Below are positions 43,411 through 55,778 of a DNA stretch of 64,000 nt, piece after piece (the stretch's first letter is position 1; each line of letters starts with the position of its first letter). The DNA is from Glandiceps talaboti. Taxonomy: Eukaryota > Hemichordata > Enteropneusta > Spengelidae. The notes below the pieces were generated by a model that was not told where the DNA came from, made no database searches, and saw only the letters and a program-made list of their open reading frames with translations. The stretch spans positions 24,422,564 to 24,486,563 of the forward strand of contig NC_135558.1 in the NCBI RefSeq assembly GCF_964340395.1. Direction: 5' to 3'. A program made the translations under genes and the position numbers.

Positions 43411-45171
43411 TATGCTTTCACACACGTTTACAAATTACATACAGTACTTTCAGTGTTGTACTACTCCCCATATAACCAATATATGTTTGGAGGTTTAGGT
43501 ATAGAGAGAGCACCGAGTCGATGACACACTTTGGCAATGTCAACCAATTGCATTAGACGCCCCTTAGCTTTCAAGTAGTGACTGTCTCTTCATGCCCCAC
43601 ATCTGTCCATGAGAGTCCAATACTTTTTATACCCGATTTTCTGATTGCATGCTGGCTGACCTGTGCCAACCAACTATGTAGGCTGTGAAAATGGAAATGA
43701 TATCTCAAAATATTTTTATTTTATTTTGGATAGGTGAAAAAATGATCTTGAGATATAATTTTGTTAGATTTCATAAAACGAACGAAAATGTTATATCCGG
43801 TCTAATGAATTTCTCCTTTGCTTTTGAAAATGATCTCGAGGTTGCTTTTGCTTTACAGACAAGCTTCAATGCTGTAACTTCATCAATGCTTCCCTTCATT
43901 TGTACTTTCTGGTTGTGGAATTACCATTGTACCGTTTGAAAGTTGATTTCTTTGCAAATTTCTGGACACATCCCTTTGGAGTTTCACCCCTTTCCGTGTA
44001 TTACCATTAGTCGGATCAGTAGATGTTTACACTCACGGCATAATGCGTTAATTTGGGCAAAGAGTGAGTTTGTTTTAGCAAGCTACTTATTAATGCAGAG
44101 CTGATAAACTCAGATACGACATTGATATCAGGTAGGAAATAGAAAAAAACAGTGAGAGGAAACAGTATTTAAAACTTTATTTGAAATATACAGAAAATAA
44201 TATTAGAAATCCAGAAAATCGCGAGTACAAAATTGATTATTTGTCCTTTACCCTGTGGATTTACATACAAAAGAAAATAGACTGTGACTACAAATACCAC
44301 ATGAACTTGTACTCACATTGACGTTGTTACACTGACATACGTTAAACGTTTGATTCAAACTGCTCAGTGCAAAATCCTCCCAGTTTCTTGTAATAGAAAC
44401 ATTTAAAAGACTCATCAAAAGTAAAATTAATCTTTGAAAAAAAAATGGCACTCAAATGCACTTGTTGGCGATGATTATGATCAGAACTAACACTGGATAT
44501 TTGCGCCGCAATATTCTGACACATCATCAGACTATCGGAGCTAATGTTTTAAGACTAAGAGCTAGATCTGACCAGGCCACAGTAAACAGTTCTCAACATG
44601 TAGCTCAGTAGCATGAGTTTACAATATAATTATTTGATAGGAATGGGATTTTTGACAAATACATGGCACGATGTCTTGGAATATTTTTAGTCAGTCTGTG
44701 AACGGTAACTTATCAAATGTAGAAAAAACATGTAGTGTTGAGTACAGCACAGCTGTGTAAATACGAGTCCTGGGACATGCAAGTTACATTTACATTTTAT
44801 ATATTATATAAACACACAGTATACAAACCTGTATTCAACTCATTTCAACCAGGTATGGTAAACATTACAGTTAATCTCAGTAATCCAATTCTAAATCCTT
44901 TGTTTTATTTCTTTTTATCATACTGTCTTATCGGTATTTACCAAGAAAGATAGTGATTCTCAGCTTGGTCGTTAATTATTCAGGATTAAGTGAGGATTAC
45001 ATCGTTTGGGTATAGACATACATGCATAATGAATCCTGTGATGAACTCTTTCCTCTTTAATAACTTTACAATTATAGGTTACAATAACAAGCAAGGAATT
45101 TCCAAGTAGGAGTAGAACCTCTAATCTATTAATTAGACTTAATACTCTAGTCTTTCATGTATGTTTGGTAG
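43411..45171. other. No recognised feature (1.8 kb)
   Basis: Apparently unique, AT-rich intron. Open frames of 60-84 codons (for example 43685-43939 and 44735-44953) have no recognisable motif. Confidence 0.4.
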
Positions 45172-45376
45172 ATTCAATGGGACCCTGTCAAAAAGAAATG
45201 GATAAACACTGAAGAAGATGAAGATGTTGATGCTGCCCCACCACCACCACCACCTACAGACACTGAATTAAATCAATCCATCACTCCCAGTACAACAACT
45301 CCAAATAGCAGTGCACCAGGGTCAACAGCATCAACACCAGGAGTTAACAGGTTTCAGAGACAGAAAACTAAACTGG
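45172..45376 (+). CDS. SEC16A: Sec16A-like, exon 9 of 13 in the window
   Basis: Opens after TATGTTTGGTAG in phase 0 and reads IQWDPVKKKWINTEEDEDVD, then AAPPPPPPTDTELNQ and a Ser/Thr-rich segment to FQRQKTKLG before GTAAGT. It ends after one base of a Gly codon. The I.WD..K..WVN.....EE..PPPPP arrangement is a hallmark of the SEC16A C-terminal half and directly follows the LPDD block of the previous exon, as in vertebrates. This supports SEC16A-type rather than SEC16B-type architecture. The six-Pro run is encoded by CCA repeats. Confidence 0.94.
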
Positions 45377-45774
45377 GTAAGTTACAAAGACACAGTGGTC
45401 TTTTGTGGCTACTTTTGTTTTTAATATTAGGTTACAAGCTAGTACAACATCTCACTTCACTGATTTCCATTCAACTCTCAAACAATGCTGCAATCAGTAG
45501 GATCATATTGGATTTTTTACTGCTGTAAGCATAATATTAAGAATTTTACTTTTGTCAGATAATCAAATTTCAACTAACAAAACATGTTGTGTTATGTTCA
45601 GTCAACTAGTATAGCTCATCAGAAATTTGATTGTATCGAACAACATATTGATGATACAAGGAATAATTTGAGCAGTGTCAAGTGTTTACTTGCTACCATC
45701 ATAGGTCAGATATGAATGTTTTAGTCCCTAATAGATAAAGCCTGGAGAGGGATTGTTACATTCCGTTATCACCT

Positions 45775-45900
45775 GTGTTGCAGACATGAACCGATTGCCA
45801 TGATATTTGGTGGGTCCATTACCTTGGGTGTCTAGTTGGGAAATTGTTCAAATGAAAATGATCGCATCAGAAATGTGCATTTTACGTTTGGAAATGTGAT
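45775..45900 (+). repeat. Family A fragment
   Basis: CCGATTGCCATGATATTTGG followed by GTGTCTAGTTGGGAAATTGT, the first internal module of family A without its ends. Confidence 0.7.
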
Positions 45901-46099
45901 TTGTTGTATTACAAAATGCTTTGATTTCGGCCTGGAAATGAAATTTTCTTGTTTTATTGGTGCAATGAAATAATTAGATCTTTTATGGGCTACTTAACAT
46001 ATCAGTGTCAATGGCGTAAAGATTAACATCTGTTTAAGGTTGTTTGTCAACCTAGGCCTGTTTTTAGCACAGCTGAATTAAATCTTAGACACTGTGATT

Positions 46100-46165
46100 A
46101 AAGCAGGTTTATATATGATATGATATGATATGATAACAAATTTATATAGCGCCTGGTATCAATTT
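46100..46165 (-). repeat. (TGATA)n with retroposon-like TATAGCGCC
   Basis: Repeated GATAT followed by ATTTATATAGCGCCTGG, which resembles a reversed SINE/LINE tail. Confidence 0.35.
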
Positions 46166-46309
46166 AAAATGTTCACATGCACAATCCTTAGGCATTCCAA
46201 AAAACAGTTTGTACAAAGAATATGAAGTCACACATTTTATGGAGAAAGAAAAATAGTCATATCAAGACCTCCATGATCATACTGTGTTTGGCAGGTTAAA
46301 TTTCCTGCA

Positions 46310-46740
46310 TGTACCGATTGCCATGATATTTGATGGGTATATTACCTTGGGTGTCTAGTTGTGAAATTGTTCAAATCAAAATGATCTTACTACCGGTGTG
46401 TGATTTGGGTCGAAAAATGTAATTTTTGGTCAAAAAACTTGCTCAAAAACTATTGGGCAGATCAGTCTGAAATTTGGTGGGAACATTCTTAGGGGTGTTT
46501 AAGCATTCAAAAAATGTTTGCAAATGTGCCGAGCAACAAGATCACACCCATAGCAACAGCCAAGTGATCACATATATTGCAAAGATAACAGGGACAAATA
46601 GACAAATGAAAAAACATTCATGAATGTATGGATAATCATTCAGCAAATGAACTTCTATACCCAGCATGGATCAGCATGTGGGAAAACATTTTTAAAAACT
46701 GTACAGTTGTGCTACAACGCCATTAGCGCTATTTTTATCC
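46310..46740 (+). repeat. Family A repeat, internal and 3' parts
   Basis: The first module (CCGATTGCCATGATATTTGA), a second (TATTGGGCAGATCAGTCTGA), one 108-bp unit and the complete 3' end TGTGCTACAACGCCATTAGC then GCTATTTTT. Confidence 0.8.
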
Positions 46741-46744
46741 AACA

Positions 46745-46932
46745 ACTGTTCGTATTGTAAATGTGTCATATTGTTGTTGTACTGTCCTGTTTTTACTGAA
46801 TGATGGTATTATTTGTTTTTGTAAGCTGTAAATATTGTTGTATGAAATGTTTTTTTAACTCAAGTTTCTCACAGAACCACTGCAAATTTCATTGTACAAT
46901 ACGTATGACAATAAAGTATTATTATTATTATA
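46745..46932 (+). mobile_element. Retroposon 3' UTR end with (TTA)n tail
   Basis: ..TTGTACAATACGTATGACAA then TAAAGTATTATTATTATTAT, a typical LINE 3' end of the kind GACAATAAAGTATT. No coding part is recognised upstream. Confidence 0.55.
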
Positions 46933-46934
46933 TC

Positions 46935-47190
46935 TCACATTCATTGGCCAATTTCAAGGAAACCTGGCACAAATGTCATACAATAGTCCACATTATGTAC
47001 ATCACTTTGTTTTGTAACCTTCGTGATAATGACAGAATGTCAGCCATATTTGTCACCAAAATCGAGAAACTTATTAGATAGAGACCTCATTTGAGTGTCT
47101 ACACCCATATTATCCATATCGAGGTTTCTAATAAGACATTGACCTTTGATCTTGACCCTTCTGTTCAAGGTCAAACAACCACAAGTGTTT
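46935..47190 (+). repeat. Family D fragment
   Basis: GCCAATTTCAAGGAAACCTG is followed by TTAGATAGAGACCTCATTTG and CATTGACCTTTGATCTTGAC, matching the 29.7-30.1 kb copies. Confidence 0.6.
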
Positions 47191-47305
47191 AAAGTGTATG
47201 TACATGTATATACTTCTGACATGAATGTGCTGAATGCAAGTCTAGAGTATATGATATGAAAGAGAAGCCACTCCTTTTCAATTACCCACTTGTCACCATT
47301 TCATT

Positions 47306-47362
47306 TTTAGCACAACTGAACTGATAAGGTTTAGTAGTGTTATAGGCATGGCAAAGTGTACA

Positions 47363-47407
<45 letters not shown>

Positions 47408-47442
47408 GTGGATGTGTGGATGTGTTTGTGTAAACAACTTAA
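47306..47442 (+). repeat. Family A repeat, left part (split by a TTAA element)
   Basis: The 5' hairpin TAGCACAACTGAACTGATAA..TTTAGTAGTG is followed by (CTGT)n at 47366-47406 and GTAAACAACTTAA. The copy resumes at 51534 with TTAAAGTCAAAAACTGCCAG. Confidence 0.85.
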
Positions 47443-48469
47443 AGGTGATTCAAAATGCTCACATTCTCTATTGCTATTTTGCTAGACGACATGTTTGTGA
47501 AACATATTCTGGTTTTAACCCTTTGCGGCCGGCAGGCACCTGAGGGCGTACTTCACCCTAGAGGGATTAATTCAGGAATAAATTTTGATTTCAATGATAA
47601 ATCAGCGAAAGATGTTATTGAATGTTTTTTTCACTCCGGAACTTATGTTAAAATAGTAACTGAATGAACTAACCGCTATACTGATCGTGATACAAACAAC
47701 CAAAAGTCTGCGTGGGAAGCTATATCTGTTGATCATCTTGAAGTGTTTTTAGGTCTTTAGCGATGGTATTAGTGGACAAGAAAGGGTCGTTCAAGGAGTA
47801 TTGGTCTGAATATTGGTTAACGCAGACCCCTGCTTTGGAAAACACATACCTCATCACCTGTACTGTCAAATTTTACGATATCTACACTTTGAAACCCTAC
47901 CCACTGATTGAAATGACCCTAACTTTGACAAACTACAGAAAATAAAACCCACAACCCAAAGTGATGACATTAGATTTGACAGAGATTTGCAGCATGCACC
48001 ACCTTTAACAGAAACTAAATCAAAATGTCAATTACACATGCATAGGAAAGATACAAAGTACATTTGTGGAACATTTAAGGTTAGGATGTGTTCAGTACCC
48101 TGTTTCCAATGATATCACTATATGAATTATTACCCGTACAATGATCCAGATGTGCAGGTATAGAATTAGCTAGCAAAAAGGAAGAAACTGTAGAGTAGGA
48201 TAATTGCAGGAAAAAAAACAAGTAGTGATGAGTAAAATAAACTTTATTCATAGTTTTGGATGGATTTTATCTTTAAAAAGCAGTGAGCAAGAAGAATAAT
48301 CAATTATGAATTACATAACAATGCCCCTTGATACACTGTAACATGTTAACTTTACATAAACCACATTTAAGTTGGGTCAGTTGTCATAGAAACAAAGTCC
48401 TAAGCATAAAAAGTTATGTCTTGACAAGTAAGTCTCTAATATTTATTCAGGCCCTAAGGGGTCCTATAT

Positions 48470-48496
48470 AGGGCCACCTATATAGGAAGTAAAGGG
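48470..48496. other. Small inverted repeat
   Basis: TCCTATATAGG and CCTATATAGGA flank GCCA in the 5' part of the TTAA element. Confidence 0.5.
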
Positions 48497-50189
48497 TTAA
48501 AACTTTAAAAAAGTGTCTGCAAACACCTTAAAATGACATTTTTTCAGGCAGTTCCCTTCGGATTTACTTCGAGAGTTTTCGGGTATTTCCAGTCCCACCT
48601 AGACCACGCGGTGTTGTGACGTCATAGATGGACTTCGTTAGCACAGAGGTTAGGCGTAGTCAACAGGTGAATAATACTCAACAGCGTTATGAAAAAATAC
48701 ATTGCCGATGGTTGTAATAGACATCAGTAAACAAAAACTACTATATACATGTCGTGTACATTTACATTTACCGATATTTACTCAAACTATCTGACTAATT
48801 GTCAGTGTCTGTGGGTATAAATGCAAAAATATTATGTCCCCAAATTATGGCAAAATAAATCAAAACGGCTAGACTAGATATACATAAACACTTGTAATGT
48901 CGAGTGTTTCACATTCAATGACTTTTATTTATCTGATTTTTTATCATTTGCCGACAAGAAGCATTACAGTACCGTTGTGACACGTTGACGGCATCCCAGG
49001 GACGCACAGCATATTTAAACCCATGCGTACTTGCTAAACGTCGCCTTTTGAATGCCGCATTTAGCAACAAAGTAAACATATTTCATCTCGAATAAATATA
49101 CTAGCTATAAGAATACCCATGGAAAACTTCAAGAAGGCGTATCAGGACATGCAGTGCCACAATGTATTTGTTGGTCCCATAATACACTAATTGATTCGAT
49201 TTGCTCCAAGCATATGGAAGCACGCTCCAATTCGATGCATGTAAATAGCACTGTGTACCACTCAAAAGCCGTGGTTCACATAAGTTACTTGTTAAATTTC
49301 GATGAAAATGATTTTAACGAAGAAGGTTTATTAACCTAATTTTTTTATCAGCAATAAAAATTGTAAAGAATTATGAAATTTCATGAGTTTCGTTTTGTCA
49401 TTTAATGACTTTAGCAACTCGTCTGGAAGAAAACTTGGTTTCCCTTGTTGCGATATCACTTCATACAACAAGCCTATTTAATATTCATAAGAAAACTTCT
49501 GTAACGAATCATGGTATGGAATCAAAGTATACAGTTTAGGAAACCAACAAATCAAATATCGTGATGTGTTCATGATATTCTATATGATTGGACAATGTTG
49601 ACATCAGCAATCAAGGTCATGACCCCAGCACATGGTTATGAGAAAAAGCCTGCAACTAGATTTTAACCACGTTTGGTCCAATTTCTCGGTGTTTGCTTGA
49701 TGTTAGAGAAATTATTTCTGTATGACTTTAAGAATTTTGCAATATCTAATTGATAAATATGATTACATCATATGAATAAATTCAACCCGAGTGTGCTCTC
49801 CGAGTTCATACATACACTACTTCAGCTTTGATTGGGGGAACTATCCTACGTATACTGCCGCGGCCTCAGTGACTGCCAGCAAAACAAAACTTGACAAAAC
49901 TACCCACCTACTGATAATTAAATATATAATAATCACCTGTATACCGTGATAAAAACACATAATAATTGGAGTCCCCAACAAGTCGATGAGACCTGCTTCT
50001 GTTCAGTTCAAATGCGAGTTTCTGAGGTTTTACATGGGTCTCAGACTCGGACTAGAGTATCGCGCTGTAGACAGCCCTGACCGAAAATAATAGATGTAAA
50101 CTTGGGTTCACAAGCCAAACATATGACAATACAAGACCACAACGAAAACTGTGAAACATTTACAGGTCACTCACATTTCTTCCATAAGG

Positions 50190-50213
50190 AAGAGATGTAT
50201 GTAGTGGGTGGAA

Positions 50214-50272
<59 letters not shown>

Positions 50273-50985
50273 TGTCTGTCTGTGTCATCATTTTCTCCAT
50301 AACGACTTGCTCAATTCAAACGAAATTTTGTAGACGTATTCCGTAGGGTAATAGCAAGACTTGGTTAGGTTTTGGTAAAAATCACATGAATATTAATGAG
50401 CAATTTATGTAATTAATGGTTTTCGGTAATTAGGCTATATCTCAAGAATGCATACTTCAAATTCATTATAACTTTATACATAGATTTGCAATACCAAAAC
50501 GTACCTGTCCTGAAAATATTACTAATGTAGCTTTTAGTTTTGATAAGTTATTGGCATATTTTCGGTAGGCCACAAAAAGAAAAAAAATAGTTTCTGGTCA
50601 GGAAATGTTGTCTAAAGTGGTGCGACTTTATCACCATTTTCTAAAACACGACTGCCTCAATTCAAACTCAATTTATTGCATGTGTTCTGTAGGGTAGTGA
50701 CAAGAACTGAATAGGTTTCAGTAAACATCCATAAATATTAATGAACAATTTACATAATTAATGGTTTTTGGTAATTAGGCTATATCTCAAGAATGCACAC
50801 TTCAAATTCAATATAATTTGATACATACATTTGCAATACCAAAGGGCACTTGTCCTGAAAATATCATTGATGTAGCTTTTAGTTTTAATAAGTTATTGGC
50901 ATATTTTCGGTAGGCCACTAAAATAAAAGGAAAAAATAGTTTCTCATCAGGAAATGATGTCTAAAGTGGTACGACGATGCGCTTA
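50190..50985 (+). repeat. Family E repeat, tandem pair with (GT)n
   Basis: GGAAGAGATGTATGTAGTGG is followed by about 26 GT units (50217-50270). Then CTCAATTCAAACGAAATTTT, TAATTAATGGTTTTCGGTAA, TTAGGCTATATCTCAAGAAT and CATATTTTCGGTAGGCCAC follow. From about 50627 the same modules repeat. It matches 58611-59035. Confidence 0.85.
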
Positions 50986-51533
50986 TTTTTTTTTTACATT
51001 CTCAACAAATGTTAATCAATCTAGTTTATATCACTAGAGGCATTTTGATTCGACCTGTAACAGTAGTTGAGCTCCTAGTTTAAACAAAGGCTGAATAGGC
51101 AATCAACTTGAACCCAGTATACTCTCCAACATCACTAGCATTTTCACTATTGTTGCTAAAATCGTACGACATGACACCTACATAAAAGCCAAATCTATCT
51201 ATGGAACATGGTTAAATCGTCATTGAAAGAAGATTCATCACTCTGAGATTAATTCTGACGAGTATCAAAGTTAGAATTACTATTGTCTGCCAATGCTTAC
51301 TATACTAACTGAGACGAAACGGTTCTCTCTATGACGTCATAATCTCAAAAAGGGAGAATAATAGGGAGTGTAACTGCAAGTTCATTCCTGCTCGAGTGGC
51401 CGCTGCTCGCCAATTTTAATTCTTTTTTTCTCACTTATCATGCAATTTTAAACAGTCAGCTTTGCATTTACTGGTTATGAGACGTATAAAGAACATTTTT
51501 CAAGGTTGAGGTATGGAACATTTTGAATCACCT

Positions 51534-52195
51534 TTAAAGTCAAAAACTGCCAGACTGAGTGCCATATTGGGTGGGTATATTACCTTGGGTGTCTAGTTGG
51601 GAAATTGTTCAAATCTAAATGATCTTACCACTGATGTGTGATTTGGGTCAAAAAATGTGGCTTTTGGTCAAAAAACTTAAACTCAAAAACTACTCGGCAG
51701 ATCGGTCTGAAATTTGGTGGGAACATTCTTAGGTGATATGCAAATTAGGGCTAAAAATGTTTCTTTTTGGACAAAAATCTTTCATTCCAAAACTACTGAG
51801 CAGATTGGACTGAAATTTAATGGGGATGCATCTGGGGATGTGTAGATGAAACTATTCATAACATGATGATCCCATCAACGATATGCAAATTAAGTCTAAA
51901 AATCTCAATTTTGGTCAAAAACTTATATCTTGAAACTGTATGTATGGTGAATGGGTTGAAAGTTGGTGGGGATGTTCTAGAGGTATTATTCTGCAGTTAC
52001 TGTTAAAAACATTTCAACACAATTGGCCCTAGCAACCATGACCATACTCTTAGCAATTGTGAAATGATGACGCATATTACAAAGATAGCAACAGGGTAAG
52101 GTAAGTGACTAAAGACTCAAAACAGCAACAGGACCATGTCCATAGCAACAGCCAAAGACACTTTTACTACAATGCCATTGGCTCTATTTTTGTAA
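51534..52195 (+). repeat. Family A repeat, right part
   Basis: Resumes with AGTCAAAAACTGCCAGACTG. Later modules and GCAACAGGACCATGTCCATA follow, and the copy ends CTACAATGCCATTGGCTCTA then TTTTT, about 80 bp before the next Sec16 exon. Confidence 0.8.
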
Positions 52196-52275
52196 CTTGC
52201 ATATTGTAATTTTGTGAAAAAAATTGAATGTAGATTGAGTATAACCTGCATACCAATATTTGTAATGATTACCAG

Positions 52276-52422
52276 GTGCAAGAGGTAGCTATGTAGATGT
52301 GATGAACCCAGGAGGAGCTATGACTTCTTCCAACGTAGAACCACCACCACCACCAGCAGACTTATTTCCTATGATGCCAGCTACTAATACTACACCTATG
52401 AATTATTTCATACCTGAACCTG
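52276..52422 (+). CDS. SEC16A: Sec16A-like, exon 10 of 13 in the window (C-terminal region)
   Basis: Phase 1 start (Gly shared with the exon at 45172) after GATTACCAG. It reads ARGSYVDVMNPGGAMTSSNV, then EPPPPPADLFPMMPA and NYFIPEPG, before GTATGT. RYVDVLNP is the strongly conserved SEC16A signature that follows the KTKLGARG-type basic stretch, and the PPPADLFP..NYFIP.P part corresponds to the vertebrate PADF..P.P.NLFVPTP region. In SEC16A the C-terminal segment contributes to binding Sec23 and Sec12. It ends after one base of a Val codon. Confidence 0.94.
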
Positions 52423-53350
52423 GTATGTATGTTGTACTGTATTTTAGTCTACTACATACTGCAACAGAACATTGTGTTTCATCAATAAACCAAAGATATG
52501 TTCACTTGAAATTGTTCAAGTACATGTACATCTACTTGTTGGAAGATATTGTAGCTTATTTTGAGTGGGCAATTTCATCAATTAATAGTATAGTGGCAGA
52601 TATAAATCGTGAAAAAAAGCTTGGTTTTCAATCTGGCACTATGTTAGTTTTAACTTGTGTTGAGTACATATGAGTAGCAATATGGATCTTTTGAGACTTG
52701 AGCAAAAAATGGAAAGGGTGACATGTGATGGTTTATGATTTGGAATTAGTATCCCCCTTTCGGCCGAAGGCCAGAACCAAAATCATAGTTTTATATGCTA
52801 TATGAAGCTAACAATTTTTACCTGCTCTTGGATGCTAAATAGAGAGAAATCAAACTCTTTGACAACATTTCATTTAATCATTAATTATACTTTATTTGTA
52901 TGTATTTTCTGTTTCATTCTTGATGCTTGGATATGTAAGGTTGTGCAAAAAATGATATTTAACTCCAAGAGCAGACAGATACCTTGCGCAAGTATCACTA
53001 ATAAGTCTCAGCGGGAACACTGCTGAGTACTGCTCATTAACACATATTTTCACTAACCAGGGCACAAAGAGCATGACTCAGTTGAGATGTTTTCTTTTTC
53101 CTTGAAAGATGTACCTTGGTATTGCTTTTGTATAGGAGTATCATGCCTGTGTCTCAAGATGAGAACTCTCACCAAGCTTTAACCATCATTTGTGTGTCTG
53201 GAAACAAAAACATTGGATTGAAATCTTCTTTATATATTCACATTATTATTAAGTGTTTTGTGGACTCTTAGTCATTGGCTCAAGGGGAAAAGTATGTGAG
53301 CCTTGTTGATGATATGATAATGTGAAGTAATAAATTGAATTAAATTTCAG
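52423..53350. other. Intron, no clear feature; small hairpin remnant
   Basis: Mostly unique intron. CCCCCTTTCGGCCGAAGGCC at about 52751-52770 resembles the capped start of a family B-like repeat without the rest of the element. Confidence 0.35.
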
Positions 53351-53493
53351 TGTCAGATACCTCAGAGCATGGTCAGGGAGAGCCATCTGCAGCAATGGAT
53401 GGATCGGGACAACCTAAAATTGGAAATCCAGGTTCACGACCACACACACCAGCAAGTCAGGCTGAGCCTTCACCTTCAGAACCACAACCACAG
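53351..53493 (+). CDS. SEC16A: Sec16A-like, exon 11 of 13 in the window
   Basis: Phase 1 start (G|TG, Val) after AATTTCAG. It reads SDTSEHGQGEPSAAMDGSGQ, then PKIGNPGSRPHTPASQ and AEPSPSEPQPQ, before GTACTA. Low-complexity Ser/Pro/Glu sequence without a domain. It corresponds in position to the poorly conserved stretch after the NLFVPTP block of vertebrate SEC16A. The donor is weak (GTACTA after CAG). The open frame and in-phase joins on both sides support it. Confidence 0.83.
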
Positions 53494-53619
53494 GTACTAT
53501 ATTACATGATGTGATCACAGGGACAAAGATTCATTCCCATTTGAAGTGTTGATCTATACAGTTGCAGTTGTGCTCAGTATCAAGTATTCAGTCCTGTCTA
53601 TGTCATTTACTTAGACAAG

Positions 53620-53850
53620 CTGTTGTTAGTACAAATGAATGGTAAAATAGTTCGAGTTATTTGGACTTTATATCTGTTGTTAGTACAAATGAACGGTAAA
53701 ATAGTTCGAGTTATTTGGACGAGCTGTTGTTAGAACAAATGAAATGTAAAATAGTTTAATTATTTAGACTTTATATCTGTTGTTAGTACAAATGAACGGT
53801 AAAATAGTTCGAGTTATTTGGACTTAGGTGTTGTTAGTACAAATGTGTCT
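53620..53850 (+). repeat. Tandem repeat, about 57 bp unit, four copies
   Basis: GTTGTTAGTACAAATGAA(C/T)G is followed by GTAAAATAGTTCGAGTTATT and TGGACTTTATATCT. The third copy is more diverged. Confidence 0.9.
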
Positions 53851-53885
53851 GCTTCACATTGTCTGTTACATAAAGACTTCTTTTA

Positions 53886-55428
53886 TTAGCTCCGCTGTCA
53901 GCGAAAGCTGAAAGCGTAGCTTTAGGTATAGGTGAGAATTAAGGTATAGAGTATAGGTGAATCATTGGTGTCCGTCAACTTTTTACATTTTCATCATCTT
54001 TTCCGAAAGTGACAGTCAGAATTCTTCGATATTTGGTGTGCATGTTTCCTGGGGGGGGGGGGGGGGGGGAGGCTATTCAGATTTGTTCATGCCAAGTTGA
54101 TCTGTGCCATTTTCAATTTGTTATATTTTTTTTCAAAAATGATATTTTCATCATCTCCTCAAATACTACTTGTCAGATTGCTTTGATATCTGGTGTGTTG
54201 ATGCACAGAGGATAGCTTACTCAGATTTGTTAATTTCAAGTCAGCACATCTTTTCTATTTTTGATGATTTTTTTTTTGTAATATAAAAAAAAAATGAATA
54301 TGTTAATGAACATTGTGACCGACGCCATATTGGAATCAGTCCATGAGACTTTAAGCAAACTACCACTTTTCAAAAGACACCATTGATGTCAAACAAGCAA
54401 TGTAATAAGTGCTACAGTTCTTAATTCTACGCATTGTGCACCCAAATGACAAGTGTTTGTTCGAAACAGGGTTGCAGATTTCAAATTCTGCACCCCTTCT
54501 ACAGAATGGTTCATTCCAGTAGATGCCCTCAATCGACAAAGTCATGAAGTTGCCTAGCCTGAAAGTGTATGCTGTCACTGTAGGGGACGATTTTTGACAG
54601 AGTCGGTCATCAATAAAAATGATAATAAACTTACCTCATTTTGAAAGGGAAAGTACTTTGTGATTCATTTATGGAGTTTTGATTTTGTACGATCAATATT
54701 GGTGGCAAAATCGTCACATCAAAATTGCCGATGTGGTATTGCAGCATAGAAACTAGTACAGTCGACTAGTCGAGGTCAAAGTTCTTTCGCTAATGAGCCT
54801 TACCATATATGGAAAAAAAGTAGTCATGAGATTGCAGTCCAGACTTTCATTTTAATTTTTTGTTTAAAGCTGGCAATATGATGTCTTGTCGCTTTTTAAA
54901 AATCATTTTAATGGTGAAACATTGTGAATAGTATTTTGTGATGTCTTCTTCCTAGTAATGGTTTATTTTAGTCAATGAACCTAGCAGCTCAAAAGCGAGG
55001 GACAGTTATTCAGGAGACGGTAGATAACCTAGTACCTTTTGCTTGACGCATATGACGTACCGTTGGAAGACGCTAGCGCGCTGCATCTCTGTCATTGAGA
55101 TTGAAAAAATTTCAGACAAGACCTTTTCAGTTATGATTAGCGAAATATTTATTTTTGCCAAGATTAGTAGGCCTGTAGGTCTACAATTCTGATTTACACG
55201 GTGTATCTGATTTACACTGCGAATGCCGAAGGCACTCGCTGATCAGTACATGGTTACAGTATTGCTCAGGATCGGAGCGAGGCAACGACTTTAGTTTTAG
55301 ATAAAATGTAGCAAAAAGGCAAGAACAGCTGTCGACAGATTACCTCAACACCAAAGGGGCGACTTGTTCCTTATGCAAGCAGGACTAACGAAATATGTGC
55401 ACCACCTGCAAGCAGGTCCATAGACTAA
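53886..55428 (+). repeat. Family C repeat, copy 2
   Basis: Starts TTAGCTCCGCTGTCAGCGAA with a small AGCT..AGCT stem and matches 16716-18326 over most of its length, including the end CACCTGCAAGCAGGTCCATA. Differences are small indels, and a G-run at 54051-54069 replaces GGGGGAAGG. Confidence 0.88.
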
Positions 55429-55778
55429 CTGTGTGAACATAGTTAATTGATATATCACAAGTAGTTCAGTTGATTTGTAGTATATTTTCTGTTAATCATC
55501 AGTTTACATAATTGTTAAATTGGAAGGCTGCCTTCAGCAGGTGTGACACAATTTCAAATGCAATGTAACATAAATACTCAGAGTTGGCTCTAAATGTTCA
55601 ATTTGATTATATGACTTATGTGTAAATAAATATGATCCCACTAAATGTCTTGACGATTGTTATTCCACCTTACAGAAGACGGCCAATGTCTTAGCAATTG
55701 TTATTGCACCTTACAGAAGATGTTCAAATTACATCTAGTTTATGATTTTGCAGGAATATCTTGTCTAACCAGATTATT
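55429..55778. other. No recognised feature
   Basis: About 350 bp between family C copy 2 and a family B copy. It has a short duplicated block (CACCTTACAGAAGA at about 55666 and 55709). Confidence 0.4.

Larger units (their letters stand above)
47443..51533. mobile_element. TTAA-flanked DNA transposon, 4.1 kb (Kolobok/T2-type termini)
   Basis: The left end AGGTGATTCAAAATG and the right end CATTTTGAATCACCT are exact 15-bp inverted repeats, flanked by TTAA at 47439-47442 and 51534-51537. Removing the element and one TTAA restores a normal family A module (AACTTAAAGTCAAAAACTGC), which fixes both ends. No intact transposase was recognised; short frames (47455-47667, 47763-47945, 49154-49339) are uncharacterised. 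Two tandem family E copies are inserted at 50190-50985. Confidence 0.88.

Noticed and set aside
43685-43939. An 84-codon frame as a possible small membrane protein gene
   Set aside because: No recognisable motif, no splice or regulatory context, and a length common by chance in AT-rich DNA.
44735-44953. A 72-codon frame resembling a seven-transmembrane fragment (NPILNPLFYFF)
   Set aside because: The NP..NP.FYFF similarity to an NPxxY end is short, isolated and lacks any upstream receptor sequence. Chance is more likely.
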